From Pisolithus tinctorius (taxonomy: Eukaryota; Basidiomycota; Agaricomycetes; Boletales; Pisolithaceae), in the NCBI GenBank assembly GCA_024663395.1, contig JANFAH010000006.1, positions 1 to 64,000 on the forward strand: a stretch of DNA of 64,000 bases, written 5' to 3'. Within the stretch, counting starts at the first letter, position 1. Each line of letters starts with the position of its first letter. The notes under the pieces were generated by a model, which saw only the letters and a list, made by a program, of their open reading frames with translations, made no database searches and had not been told where the DNA came from. Of the stretch, positions 48,881 through 60,797 are shown one piece after another. The translations under genes and the position numbers were made by a program.

Positions 48881-51589
48881 TCGTCTATCCGTGGTAGGAG
48901 TTTGTGGAACGGCATTGCCTAGAGTATTGTATGTGCTGCATCGCCATGAAGTTAGAGGATACTTTTGAGGTTGGGATAGAGAAGAGCATACCTATTTACT
49001 GCGGAACTAATATAGTGTTCCGGGACCCATCCGTTGTTGAAAGACATCCAACGGTGATCGAGAAACAAAACATCATCCTTTTATATTGGGAATGCGCAAA
49101 GATGGGCAAGGGCAGCTGGTATTGACGCTTGATTAGGCTGCGAGAATTGGTTGTACACCATGCGATTGATACGGCTGGAGGTTGCATGTGGAGAAGAACG
49201 CAACGGCGCACAGCAGTGATCCTCAGGGAAACACGGCGGTAACTTATTGAATCGATGGTATCACTACCGGACAGATCAGGAAAAATTGCCCGTTCGAGCA
49301 TTATTGACACCAGTAACAGCACGAGATAGGGGAGGGCCTCCACACTTATATTGCAGAGGTGTCTCTCCCCGGTCCAAAGTTGGCGGGCGCCTATCAAGGG
49401 GAGATTAGAAGAAGGGACGATCGGTGTGACAGACAGCGGCCATCACCCACAGATAAATAATCTTTTCCAATGGAACTTACTTGCAGGAATACTGTCAGTG
49501 CCACGTGCGTTCAGAAGTGAAAACCATCACGCCCGAGGAATGGAAAATTCCGGTCAGCAACTGAAACTCTGGGGTTGGAATTCTTCCTCGATCTGGCGAT
49601 ATTTCTCTAAACGTTCTGCAGTGCAGTGGGCACTGCACATACTACTTCAATTATTTCTGCACCCGCTGTGAATGTCGCATCCAGTGGACAGGCAATGGTG
49701 GGCGCCAAGATCGGTGGGCCCCCCTGACCCAAAGATGGCAACAGATGATGTTCAAGTGGAATTACCAAGTGTAAGGGGACTGTTCAACATGAATTGCTCA
49801 GCGAGCAGATTGTCACCCCTATGAATGTGATGCTCCCAATGGACGCTGAGCCAGGTCATTAATAGGTATGTTGGCGGGCGACGCGTGACAGATGACGACT
49901 TACAGGACAAGGGATACGGGAAGCAAAGTGGACGGGTACGCGGATCGGAGGAGACCATTACGACGACGCTCCCAGAGACTCTGAGTGTTGTCCGTCCTAA
50001 ATGGGTTAGCTGGAACGCAAAGCGGGATCATTTCTCTAAGCACCGAGGGAAGGAGAACGTGTGTAATTTGAACAGGTAGGGATGAGGGATGAGAAAGTCA
50101 GGAGCCATGGATACGTTTCACCATTCCGGGAGAAACGTGACATGGAAGACCCGTCATATACTGGAGGTCCGCTTTCCTGGCACGTTGTGTGAGACATCGG
50201 CCAAGTTGCTTACATCATCTAGACTGCAAGGGCTGAGGTATTTTTGCTTTCGGTGGGTAAAAAGTTCACATACCTCCAGGCTTCTATTGTTCTCATTAAT
50301 ACCACCCATCATCTCCAAAGACGTAACCTGAAGGCGTTCATCGAGGCACGCGGCTGCGAACTGAAGTAGTCCTCATACAATCCATCCTACCGTGAACTCT
50401 TCTGCTTTGGGCCCGAAGCGATTGTATGATAGCTAGTGGGTGGATAGTAAGCGCAAACCCAAAGGAAAAGAAATTACCGCGGCCGGATTATTGGCTGAAA
50501 CGTACAAGGTGGTGTCTCGATGCGGATTGAGCGAGGACAAGTGATAAAGGAGACTTCTAGATGAGGTTTGCATTGTCAGTCATGGTGTAGTGAGGTGTCG
50601 ACCCAATCGGTCAACGAGTCAGGGGATGCGTATGTGGCTATTTGCGGGCTATCCCAGCCTGCGCGGTCAGCGAGGTACCCGATGTTGGTTTCTTGGGGAG
50701 AACTCAGAAGTGCTACGCCAAACCCCAGATGACCGTAGGCGGTTAAGGCGGTATAACGCTCTGTTGGAGCATTTCAGTGAGTCGTTAACTTGCAAGGTAG
50801 CTCAATAAGTAGAGAAAGTAAATATGATGTTGGCCACGACTCACTGTTGATCCCATCCCAAAATACCCTGGCCAGGAGATCATGAACTTGTGATAGATGA
50901 TGTGGTTGAAGAGAAGTACTACAGTTTGCCTGTTCAGCAAATGACGTCATGTGAGGAAGCACTAACTTACTGTGCAAGAGAATAGTGTTCGTGGATGTCT
51001 TCTAAAAGGTCCATCCAAGGCGTGCGAGTTTCCCAATCGACAGCGATAAGACCAGGAACCTTCCGGCGCTCCGACCCATACAAGCGAAGGAATTCTCATA
51101 CAAGTAGACTGAACGGTTCTAAGATGGTCAACAACTGCCGGTGGCGCCGAGGACGGTTGTGGGATCTGCAAGGAAATCAAAGAAGACGATTTTGAGGCGC
51201 GGAGAGCGATCTGAACGTTCGATCTGCTGCGTTGCTGTTATCAGCATCAGCCGAGGTTGCACCGCCGGGTAGCAAATGAACGTACTCTTTGAGGCTTTGA
51301 CTTTCAGAAGATAATGGATACAGCGACGGATGGTGTTCCCGTTCTGTTGTTTCTCTTGTTCACGTAGTCCAATATCGCAGTCATCTCATAGCGAGATAAC
51401 GGCCGAATCACCTCACCCTAAAGAAGAAGCTAGGAGTATGACGCCGTAGACATCACACGAAAGATTCCACCCACTAACTCACTGATGCTGGGCCCAGTGT
51501 CGCGTCTGCAGGGTACTCGGGGAAGATGCCCCTAATGGCGGTGTCAAAACATCTGTCGTCACGTGTTTCTTCATCTGACGTTGGTAGCT

Positions 51590-52690
51590 ATCATACCACT
51601 GGTGATACCCATGAACAGCAAGCTTAGAAGAGCAGGCATGTTGCCAGGCACTTAAAACATTCATTCATTTTCCGGTCTCATTGCTTATTTACAACCAAAA
51701 GGGAACTGCAACAGCAGCAGTGCTGGCAGGAGCAACAGACTTCCAAGGTAGCGACACAGGGGGAGCAGACTCCTGAGGTGGTGATGCAGGAGGAGCAGGT
51801 GCCCCAGGCAACGACGCCGTGGCAGCAGATGCCCCAGGCTACGACGCCGTGGCAGCAGATGCCCCAGGCTACGACGCCGTGGCAGCAGATGCCCCAGGCA
51901 GCGACACCGTGGCAGCAGCTGTTCCAGGCATCGACACCATGGCAGCGGAAGTTGGCTTTGGACAAGATAGAGCAAGAGACACTTAAGACAGGCGAGGAAC
52001 TCCGCCTGGAAGAGGCCAGATTCCAATCGCTTTTGGCAAGATTTAAAGAAACTCGTGAATCCGCCATGAGGACCTCTTGCCAAACTGCCGCTGAGGCTAA
52101 GAAGGTAAGTGCCGATTTCATCCAACCGCTCCCTTATCTTACCCATTTCAGATTTGGGATTCTTGGAGTGCATCTCCTGTAATGCAGAGACGTGGGGTAC
52201 GTGAACGGAGGTGAGTTACATGGATACCATTCATAATCCTGTACTTAACCCTCAGTTAGCACCAAATTCTTGAGCGATTCGTCATTCCTCATCATGGTTG
52301 CTGTTGTCATAATCACGGTGTACATTAGTGGGAACATGATGGTGTTGATTGTGGGGCAATCTCGCCGAAGTTCGTACTTAGTGGAATCCCATCTTCTCAA
52401 CAGATGGCCCTCATTGTTTCAATGCTATGTGTGTCCAATGCATAGTAGTTTGTTTCACGGTTACATTACAGCGGTTTTTTTTTCCAAAATCCTTCTCTGG
52501 TTCCGGCAGAGTAAAGCATCATATAGTGCGGGCTTGTCCTAGGTTCCCGTCGAATCCGACGTCTCCCGCTGGAGTCACTGGTCCATTGACGGACATGGAT
52601 GGAAGGCCACCGCGACCTAATTAGGACACAGGACGATCCGACGCAAGCCAAAATGCTACTCTCAGAGGAGACTGCGAGCGCTTCTAGCGG
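51590..52690. mobile_element. 1.1-kb insertion within copy A of the duplication
   Basis: Copy B runs directly from TTCTTCACCAGACGTCG to TATTCCATACTGAAAGG (about 56965-57005). In copy A these flanks are separated by about 1.1 kb. The ends are not sharp enough to fix a target duplication and no clear inverted repeats were found. The insert contains the Q-rich repeat gene below. Its nature (mobile element or captured gene) is unknown; alternatively copy B suffered a deletion. Confidence 0.6.
51784..52542 (+). CDS. Q-rich decapeptide-repeat protein with C-terminal membrane segment (unrecognised)
   Basis: Exons: 51784..52104, 52152..52210, 52260..52542, phases fitting, about 220 residues. The N-terminus holds about five 30-bp units that encode TTPWQQMPQA-like decapeptides (51812-51948). 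A charged coiled-coil-like part follows (LDKIEQETLKTGEELRLEEA). Exon 3 has a strong hydrophobic segment, FLIMVAVVIITVYISG. The frame is open upstream of the ATG without another start. I do not recognise the family. It is contained in a 1.1-kb insertion, so it may be the only gene of that insert. Confidence 0.5.
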
Positions 52691-53219
52691 TATTCCATAC
52701 TGAAAGGCGTCCAGTAACCTCGATAGCGAGGCCATTGTCCGGATGTAACGAGGCCCAGTTACTATCGACCGCCACGTATTATTTGGCACGCGAACGCTGC
52801 TTTCACTGATCATGGTCGTCATATCGCTAGCTGTCGAGCTCGGACATGTCGCTGAGTTATAGCCTTACATACCGCGGAGTACGTCTTGTCCTCTTCTTTA
52901 GATGAGTTATTTGCCATCGACGAGTTAGCAAGTCGAAGTCCTTGACTCTACTCTTCGTTGATCCTTTTGGCCCGGAGCTTCGGCGTTGCGCTTGTGGTAC
53001 TAGCTGACCGGGAAGCTGTGCAATGTGCACCTGGTACCACACCAGCCTCGCGTTTCGTAGAGCCTCGACCAATACATCTTCCCCTGATGGCCCGGGCGAC
53101 CACAATGCGATACGTCATGGACTAGTTCGATTTCAGGACTCGTGTGTAGTGTACAAGTCCGGTCTAGTCCCGTTAAATGAGACGCTGGGCTCAGGGTCAC
53201 CATTGACTAAGGACCCGGG

Positions 53220-53700
53220 GGCGCTCCATTCAGAGGAAATAGAAGAACACGCAGTGATTCGCTCGTCACATGGGTGCAGGCCCTCCATGCAGCATGGTAT
53301 GAGTGATATTAGCCATTTCAATGCCCCGACGAGCCCTGAACAGTCCCCTCTTCTGCAATTTAGTTTGCACGTTCTCAAACCTTTTTCGTTATCTCGCACG
53401 GCCGCATCGTAGATGGATTTTTAAATGGTGAATACCAGCATGTTCTGGAGCCGCGATGTCTGCCTGCAACTGATAATATCTACTGCAGTTTGCCTGATGG
53501 TTTTACTTCGGCGAGGTCCCTCGACGCATCATTTTACTCTGATGAACAAGTTAGCAGCATTGCTGAATGTCACTTATTTAGCAAGTCATGATTGTTATGG
53601 ATTTCGGAATTGTTCGGCCTTCGCAACCCACTCTCTGACTCTGAGAGTAATCGTTTATACTATTTGCGGGTGCCCTGCACAGAATATCCGGCTATATAGA
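53220..53700 (+). pseudogene. Relic of an unrecognised gene, copy 2
   Basis: Plus strand reads FARSQTFFVISHGRIVDGFL, NGEYQHVLEPRCLPATDNIY, CSLPDGFTSARSLDASFYSD and EQVSSIAECHLFSKS, then a stop; several TGA/TAG codons lie before it. It is homologous to 35330-35840. Family not recognised. Confidence 0.5.
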
Positions 53701-54170
53701 AGGTAAGCATACACACAGTCACTGTCTCGATGATAAACAGTGTTCCCTTCCTTCGATACTCTGTAACTTCGTCCGACGGATACCTTGTACGAATATGGCC
53801 GCGCGAGCAACCGCTGCTGTATCGCCGCGATCGGCGTTTACTTTCGTCCAGCAGGACTGGAATGGTCATATTGGTTTCTCAGTAGGAGACAGATGACTCT
53901 TGCGTCTCTGCAGTACGGCCTACAAATTGTCGCCGCGTGCTGTGGCAGACCATTCCGCCACTGGGACTGCATCCCCAGCCTGTTAGGGGGCTACCCCGGA
54001 TTTACATCAAAGTTGTCTTCATCGTGAGGTGAACCATTTCCTCATCAGTGGCTTGACTTGGCGAATCGAACCCGCATCGGTCCACCGAGGGACCAAAAAC
54101 TCAGTCAAAAGATCAAAACGGCTAAACAAGGACTTTCTTAGTAATTTCCCGCGATGCAGGAGGTTTGTAA

Positions 54171-54460
54171 CTAGTGGAGGTCATGCCACAGCACCACGAC
54201 CTGGTTTGTATGAGCGTCAATCCGGTCATGCCTAAGATGATGCTCCCGGATGTGACGGACGTAGTTATGCCTCGTAACCCCACTTCCGCAACCCTGCCAC
54301 ATACAAACCAGCCGGACCCCGCGAGCCAGCCTTACGATTCCATGGACGTCTCGAAAATGGTCCGAGACAGCGCCACAGTTGATAATTTCCAAGCATTCCC
54401 AGCCATCTGGATCCGTGTAGAGACAAAGAGTAGACGGACAGCGGATATAACGCCTCTGTC
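54171..54460 (-). pseudogene. C2H2-like zinc finger protein, copy 2
   Basis: Minus strand reads INCGAVSDHFRDVHGI, VRLVCMWQGCGSGVTRHNYV and RHIREHHLRHDR. Same finger pattern and flank as copy 1. The N-terminal part is not open in this frame, so a truncated copy is likely. Confidence 0.6.
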
Positions 54461-55633
54461 GATACGATACAAGATGTCAGTGTCTTCCCAACACACGCAA
54501 CTTAGCAAACACATACCACTCGTCTGTCCGTGGTAGGGGTCTGTTGAACAGCATTGTGTACGGTACTGTGTGTGCTGTTGCCATGAAGTCAGAGAAGACT
54601 CTTGAAGCGAGAGGAGAGAGCACACCTATTTGCTATGGAACTATTATAATGTTCCAGCAGCCATCTGTTGTCGAAGGACATGCGGTACAGATGGGACTCT
54701 CCAGGCAGCTATTATTCTTTTATATAGCAACATGCAACGGCATGTGGCGAGGGGACCTCCATGAACTTTCTACAAATTGAGGTTTAGTACATAGCGGCAT
54801 TTTGCGAAAACAATATTGTGAACTGACGGGATCTACGATCCATGAGTGTAGTGCATCGTGGCCACCCCCGCATCAGAGATTCAGGGGCCGCGTCGGCTGC
54901 AACTTCTCGTCTTTGGAAGTAAGGCCGACTCCGGCCGGCGAGCATGTACGGTGCACACAGCTACCCAGGACGACTGTAGCGCCTGCGCCAAAGAAGTAGA
55001 GTCGACGGATGTGACCATCAATGGCGAATAACTGATCCAAATATGAAGACAAGGTATGCAAGACTATAGTCAGCGACACGTCCGAGCTCACCGTTGTGAT
55101 GTGACAATTAGCGCAAGCAATCGCGCGTCAAACATTAAAAGATCAACGGGGGACAGCTGGTGGCGACTGGGTACCGCCGCGAGTGGTCGTAACGGACCGG
55201 TCATCGGTCTAGCTTAGAGGCAGTCAAACATTTCACTGCCAACAAACTCCAAACTGCACCGCTGAGATCCGTCGGTGCCTTACCGTTGTAGAACACCACT
55301 TGTGCAATTGACACGGATCGTAAAACTGGATTTATCGATATGCTTGGACTGAAGCCTCCTGCTGGCTCCGTCGAAACGACCATCGAAAGTCTCCAATGCC
55401 ACTGTGGCATGAGGAAGCGCGAGGGAACGACGGTATTAGGGGATAGCCCTCAAAATCCGACGCGGGCGAGGAAAACGCTGGAATGAGTGATTCACGTGCA
55501 TTGCTTTGTGTGACGGTACATACAGTCATCGAACACAGGAAGGATCCACAATCTCTTGTGGTATATGCCTTAGTAAAAGGTTAAAACGCTGACATGCCTC
55601 CAGACTTCCTTTTTTTTTCATTAATATCGCCCT

Positions 55634-57171
55634 TCATCTCCGGAGGCGTAACCTGAAGGCATTCATCGAAGCACGCGACTGCGAACTGAGGTAGTCCTCA
55701 TAAAATCCTACAATAAACTCTTCTGCTTTGAACCCGAAGCGATTGTATAATAGCTGATGGATGGGTGGTAAATGCAAACCCCAAAGGAAAAGAAGTCACT
55801 GTGAACATACCATGGCGGGATTATTGGCCGAAACATGCAAGGTGATATCTCGATGCGGATTGAGCGAGATCAAGTGATAGAGCATGGTTCTAGATGGGGT
55901 TTGCATAGTCAATCATTCTGCAGTAACGTATCGACCCAGTCGGTCAACGACTCAGGGGATGCGTACGCGGCTATTTGCGAGTTATCCCAGCCCGCCCGGA
56001 CAACAAGGTACGTGATATAGGTTTCTTGGGGAGAGCTCAGAAGTGCTACGCCAACCACCAGATGACCGTAGGTGGCTATGACAGTACAACGTTCCGGGGA
56101 ATATTTCAAGGAGTCGCTAACTGGCAAACTTGATAAGCGGAGAAACTAAATATGGTATCAGGCGATGCTCACTGTTAATCCCATCCCAAAATACCCTGGT
56201 CAGGAGATCATGCACCTGTGATAGGTGATGTGGTTGAAGAGAGGTATAAGTGATGGGGATCCGCATTCGCCCTGGCTGATCCCGCTCTGCACTACGGTTC
56301 GCATGGTCAGCGAATGACGTCACGTGAAGAAGCACCAACTTACTGTGCAAGAGAGTAGTGTTCGTGGATGTCCTCTAAAAGGTTCATCCAAGGTGTGTGA
56401 GTTTCCCAATCGACAGCGATAAGACCAGGAACCTTCCGGGGCCTCGACCCATACAAGCGTGACGCAAAAGAATTCTCATATCGAGTAGACTGAATGGTTC
56501 TAAGATGATCGATAACTGCCGGTGGCGCCGAAGATAGCTGCAGGATCTGCAAGGAAGTCAAAGAAGATGGTTTTGAAGCGCGGAGAGGGATCTGAACGTC
56601 CGATCTGCCGCGTTGCTATTATCACATCAGCCGAAGTTGTACCGCCGGGTGGCGAATAAACGTACTCTTTGAAGTTCCAATTTCCGCAAGATGATGGATT
56701 CAGCGACTGATGGAGTCCTAGCTCCCTTTTTTGTCTTGTTCACGTAGTCCAATATCGCAGTGGTCTCGTAGCGAGATAACGGCCGAACCACCTCACCCTA
56801 AAGAAGAAGCTAGGAGTATGGCACCGTAGACATCATACGAGAGACTCCACCTACAGACCCATTGATATCACAGTGCTGGGCCCAGACGTCGTGCCGCGTC
56901 TGCAGGTACTCGGGGAGGAGGCCCTCGACGACGGTGTCAAAACATCCGTCGTCACGTGTTTCTTCACCAGACGTCGAGCCAAGCTGTATTCCATACTGAA
57001 AGGCGTCCAGTAACCCCGAAAGCGAGGCCGTTGCACGAGTGCAGCGATGTCCAGTTGCGATCGGCCGCCCCGCATTTGTCTTTCGACGTTTGACACGCGA
57101 CTGCTGCTTTCGCTGACCGTCATATCACTGGACTGTGAGCCCGGACGTGTCGCTGAGCTATAACCTTCCAT
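55634..57171 (-). CDS. GNAT acetyltransferase (SPT10-like family), copy B, possibly degenerate at its 5' end
   Basis: Well-defined 3' exons: complement(55634..55753, 55811..55889, 55967..56120, and one from 56173 upstream). They encode ITYTSLQPHHLSQVHDLL, ERCTVIATYGHLVVGVALLS, SPQETYITYLVVRAGWDNSQ, TMLYHLISLNPHRDITLHVS, ANNPAM, LLYNRFGFKAEEFIVGFYED and a basic end NAFRLRLRR. This is the acetyl-CoA binding GNAT fold with the late YNRFGFK motif. Upstream pieces LYGSRPRKVPGLIAVDWET, TASLSGLLDAFQYGIQLGST and DDGCFDTVVEGLLPEYLQTR appear in other frames. At least one of those breaks (near 57065) is a single-base shift not present in copy A. Substrate unknown. Confidence 0.62.
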
Positions 57172-57965
57172 ACCGCGGAGTACGTCTTGTCTTCGTCTTC
57201 GTCTTCGGATGGGTTATTTGCCATCGATGAGTTATGTAGTATGCGGTTGCATTCGTCGACTTCCTTCGGCCCAAATGTGCGTCAGTGGCTGTACAGTGGA
57301 CACCTATCAAAGCTATGAGCGCGGGGAGGTCTCTCAGCCAATATGCCTTCTGATAAGCCGACCACGATGCACCCACGACAGAGACCCTCCCGCGAAATGT
57401 CAATGCCGATACTAATCGTAATCATCAAACGGTGAATAGGTAGACCTCCCTCCGACGTCATGGAGGTCCTCCCGCCAAATGCAGTTAGGACCCGATCCTT
57501 CAACAGCGAAAAAGCCCTAGGTGTTCATCCCTTATGGTAAACAAACTCTTGGAGTGCTTTGTGATTGTGTGACACTAATTCATGGATGCCTTTCAGATAC
57601 GCCTGTCGTGTCGTATGATGGTTTTTCGCAGACAGTCATGACGTTTCTCTGCTGCACTTGCGTTCGTCCGCGGGCATGCATAGTTTGTGTTTGTGCGTAC
57701 CGAAGCTATCCCCCTAGGCAGAGCGATTACGCACCAAGGTCCGGCATCCCATGCCCCAAAAATGCCACCGATGTCGCAGCACGAGGCTTTCGAACAGTTT
57801 TTTTTTTTCAGTGCTCGTGTGCTCTGCAAGGAGGGCGGACCTCCAGCTCTCCAATTTCCCACAGCCCGTACCCCTTGTACCGACCTCCCAGCTTGAAGCC
57901 ATAAAAACAACGCCAATATCTCATCAAGGGATGGCATCCGACATCCTGTACCTTCTGGCAGAAGG

Positions 57966-58633
57966 ATGTCTTCCAGCGACAGTTGGGCAGCTCCAGCGGA
58001 CCATTGGGCATCGCTCTACAGCGATTTGTCTCTTTGTGTGGATGATGAGACTCAGTGGACATCCCTCTACGACAATTCCGTACCTTTGGAGAACTATTGG
58101 ACACCTGTCGACCGGATAATCCTTGAGAATGAGGAGGCTTCTGAAAACGATGGGACGCCAGAGCATCATTACGGCCCAGCCAGGTACATTTTTTCTTGTT
58201 GTACATCGGGAAATTTACCTGGCATCCATGGCAACGCAGTACTCCCTTTACATTAGACAATGACACGCATGAAATCCGTACGGTGGACAACCAACTTGTG
58301 CGTGTCGACTTTGCAGCATATATCGAGAGAACCTTAACGTTTTGGAACACGCAGGACAACTATATCAACTGTCCAAAAACCCTTTGCCTTCATACGGATC
58401 CAAACGGCGATGAATGTTTTGAGCCCATAAATTGTGGTACAATGCCCGACCACTTCAGAGGCAAACACAATATAAAGGGCTTAGGCCGCAGTCACCCATT
58501 GGTCTGTGAGTGGCAGGGTTGTAAACGCACAGTTGTGAGGCATAACTACGTCCGTCACGTCCGCGAGTGTCACCTCAACCATGATCGGAATTCTGCTCAC
58601 AAACACCAGGCCATTGTACGCTTTGGGGGATGA
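57966..58633 (+). CDS. C2H2-like zinc finger protein, intact member
   Basis: Exons 57966..58183 and 58240..58633, 203 residues, GT-AG intron in phase 2. N-terminal 90 residues are acidic and Trp-containing (MSSSDSWAAPADHWASLYSD). The C-terminus holds the finger region: CPKTLCLHTDPNGDECFEPI, NCGTMPDHFRGKHNI, HPLVCEWQGCKRTVVRHNYV and RHVRECHLNHDR. Ligands look like C-x-DHF-x3-H and C-x4-C-x6-H-x4-HV-x3-H, so two compact C2H2-like fingers. Probably nucleic-acid binding; partner and target are unknown. Three related copies lie within 10 kb on either side. Confidence 0.7.
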
Positions 58634-60322
58634 GAGGCTGGGAGGGTGTACTACGGCGACTGCATCAACAGCTGCACTTTGGAAGGGGACCACCGGGAAA
58701 TTTTACCTTACCCAACACTCTGTGCGTAGCAGAAATCCCCACTATGTTTTATCTTCTTGTCTGTATGTATGTACGGGTATGACTTACGCAGGCGAATCAA
58801 CACCCGGATCGAAACTTCTCCCTTGCGATTGAAAAGAGGGACGCATATACTTGCAGCACGCAATTGTTTTCAAAAGGCCTACTCTTCAGATGTTCGCAAC
58901 GATACTTTTCAATTGCGACTGGCATGATATCAGAATCGCAGCTACCAACGCTGCCCAAGTACCTGCCACCAAGTGAGTAGTCGGCTTACGTAAGCATTAC
59001 AACTCCAAATCTTAATTTTTCCCTGTCCTGTTTGCGTCCGCGCGAGATCGCCACAGTGGGACACTCAAGATAAGACAACCCGCTAGTGCGTGCAGGTTGC
59101 TAGATCGACGATCAAACGTCACAGAGAGACCGAAACAAAAGTAAGAGGGAAAGAGGAAGAGATACCACTTAGCATGACTGACAGGATCTATTTGTACGAT
59201 CGGAACAGACGGCGCCAGCTACAGCAGTACAGCTGTCCAGTGCTGCATTCCTTCGGCACTGACCATCGGTGGCAAGTTCTTTGATCGTAAGCTCACTTCC
59301 GCGCCAGCCAAAGCAGTGAGATACCTGGTTTCAAGCCTGTAAATCAAGCCGTTTTACTATGCCATTGCGCCATGGTAACCCTCGTTATTGCAAGTATGTA
59401 CACCACGTTCAGATACACTCTTCATAAAGCTCACGTCACACGTGAACATAGGAGGGTAGTGCTTCTTCCGATAAGGGCTTGCTGTGGGAAGTCTGTGTCA
59501 TCTGAGGACACATGGTCCTATGTGGCCGGCGTTCACGGAAAATTACAATTATCCTAATAAACAGAGAGCCGGAGGTCTTGCCCTTATCAGCTTGCTCATC
59601 GGTGAGAGAAGACTTCGCATTTCAATATTAGCATTCATATCGTTCAATAGTCTCGCTGACGAGCGGCTGCCTCTGAATGGTTGTTTCCCGACCTCCTCAG
59701 ATAATTGAAGCTCCTCACTGGTCATACACAGCATCACCTTCTCACCTCCATGAACGTCTGATTTCACGTGTGGCAGAATTATCAGACCTCCCCTTCACTC
59801 ATACGGCGTGGCCCTCGATTCCAGCTGAAACATTCCATGGAGCTCGGTCAAGGAGGCCCTCCTGATGTGTCGGCGTCAGCAGCTGGCCAACCCTAACCAA
59901 TGGAGATGGATGCAGCGACGAAGGGTATCCGAAGGTGAGGGCATGCACACTTTTACTACCGTCTTTCAAACGGTCATTCGGAGACGGGGGCAAGGTTATA
60001 CACAAAGGCTAATACCTCTGTACAACTTGTCCACCGACCCCCTGGAATACGGCAATACGGCATTAATATCATTTGTGTTCTCTTTCCCTGCGTCCATCCA
60101 TCCGCTCAATGACTTGATCGTACGGCTTCTGTAGGCCATGTAGCTCGGCTTTCCACATTGAGTACCGACCTCCAGACCTCCAGGCCTCCCGACCTCTCGC
60201 CCTCCCACCCTCCAACCACCTTTGTATCCCTTATGGGGCGCAGTGTATGCTATAAGATAAACAGCTTGCCTATATCCTGCGTTTCAAAGTGCAGCAACTC
60301 GCGCCCCTGCAGATACACAGAT
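58634..60322. other. Intergenic, no gene seen
   Basis: About 1.7 kb without a supported gene. Contains a CT-rich run near 60165-60225 made of repeated GACCTCC/CCTCC. Frames at 59865..60134 (+) and 59549..59767 (-) show no recognised features. Confidence 0.4.
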
Positions 60323-60797
60323 ATGTCCACCGGAAATGATGGGCCCAAACACTACGGCGGAACGAACAACAGGTGCCGTTTCTGATGGATCAAGTACTTT
60401 CTCCAGCTGACATGGCAATACAGGTCTTATACTTTAACAGGTGCCGTCCCACCACCGGCTGAGACACGCAAAGAGCCTGTACGTGTCTTCTGAGCTGTGT
60501 ATATTGACAGTACATTTACGTCTTTGAAAGAAGCAGAACCAGTATGCTGCTTGTCCGTTTACCCTCTGCCTTTACACCTTCTCGAATGGCGCAGAGTGCT
60601 ATGAACCCATCAGCTGTGGTATGGTGTCGGAACACTTCAAAAATCACGGTATCAAAGACTTGGGGCGCGACGCTGATGTTACTTGTCAATGGCAAAACTG
60701 CGGAATGAAGGGTTCGAGACACAACTACGTTCGCCATGTCCGGGAAAACCACTTGGGACATGCCCGGGGTGTCGGCCACAAACCTAACCTTTGGTAA
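60323..60797 (+). pseudogene. C2H2-like zinc finger protein, copy 4
   Basis: The end reads CPFTLCLYTFSNGAECYEPI, SCGMVSEHFKNHGI, VTCQWQNCGMKGSRHNYV and RHVRENHLGHARG, the same layout as 57966-58633. Upstream, VRVF is followed by TGA where the intact copy has VRVDFAAYIE, and a frame change lies before CPFTLC. The finger domain itself is undamaged. Confidence 0.6.

Larger units (their letters stand above)
50309..52860 (-). pseudogene. GNAT acetyltransferase, copy A (split and frameshifted)
   Basis: Corresponds to the gene described at 55634-57171. N-terminal exon MASLSRLLDAFQYGI is intact here. Then an insertion of about 1.1 kb interrupts it, a short deletion near 51080-51100 shifts the frame before the segment equal to YGSRPRKVPG, and a 4-bp insertion near 50375 breaks FTVG...EDY in the C-terminal motif. 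TSLQPHHLSQVHDLLARVFW is still readable. Clearly not functional. Confidence 0.72.
48500..53005. repeat. Segmental duplication, copy A
   Basis: Long stretches match 54170-57240 by eye: the zinc-finger relic and its flank (48540-48830 with 54180-54460), the acetyltransferase region (50280-50735 with 55595-56045, and 50840-51590 with 56165-56965), and 52690-53000 with 57000-57245. Copy A carries an extra 1.1 kb at about 51590-52690. The stretch 49000-50270 is less similar to its counterpart and shows no other gene. Confidence 0.8.
54170..57245. repeat. Segmental duplication, copy B
   Basis: Counterpart of 48500-53005 in the same orientation and order, without the 1.1-kb insertion. The stretch 54700-55590 shows no gene of its own. 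Confidence 0.8.

Noticed and set aside
54030..54115. tRNA-like segment on the minus strand (GGGTTCGATTC)
   Set aside because: The T-arm-like box does not pair properly and no acceptor, D or anticodon arms can be drawn.
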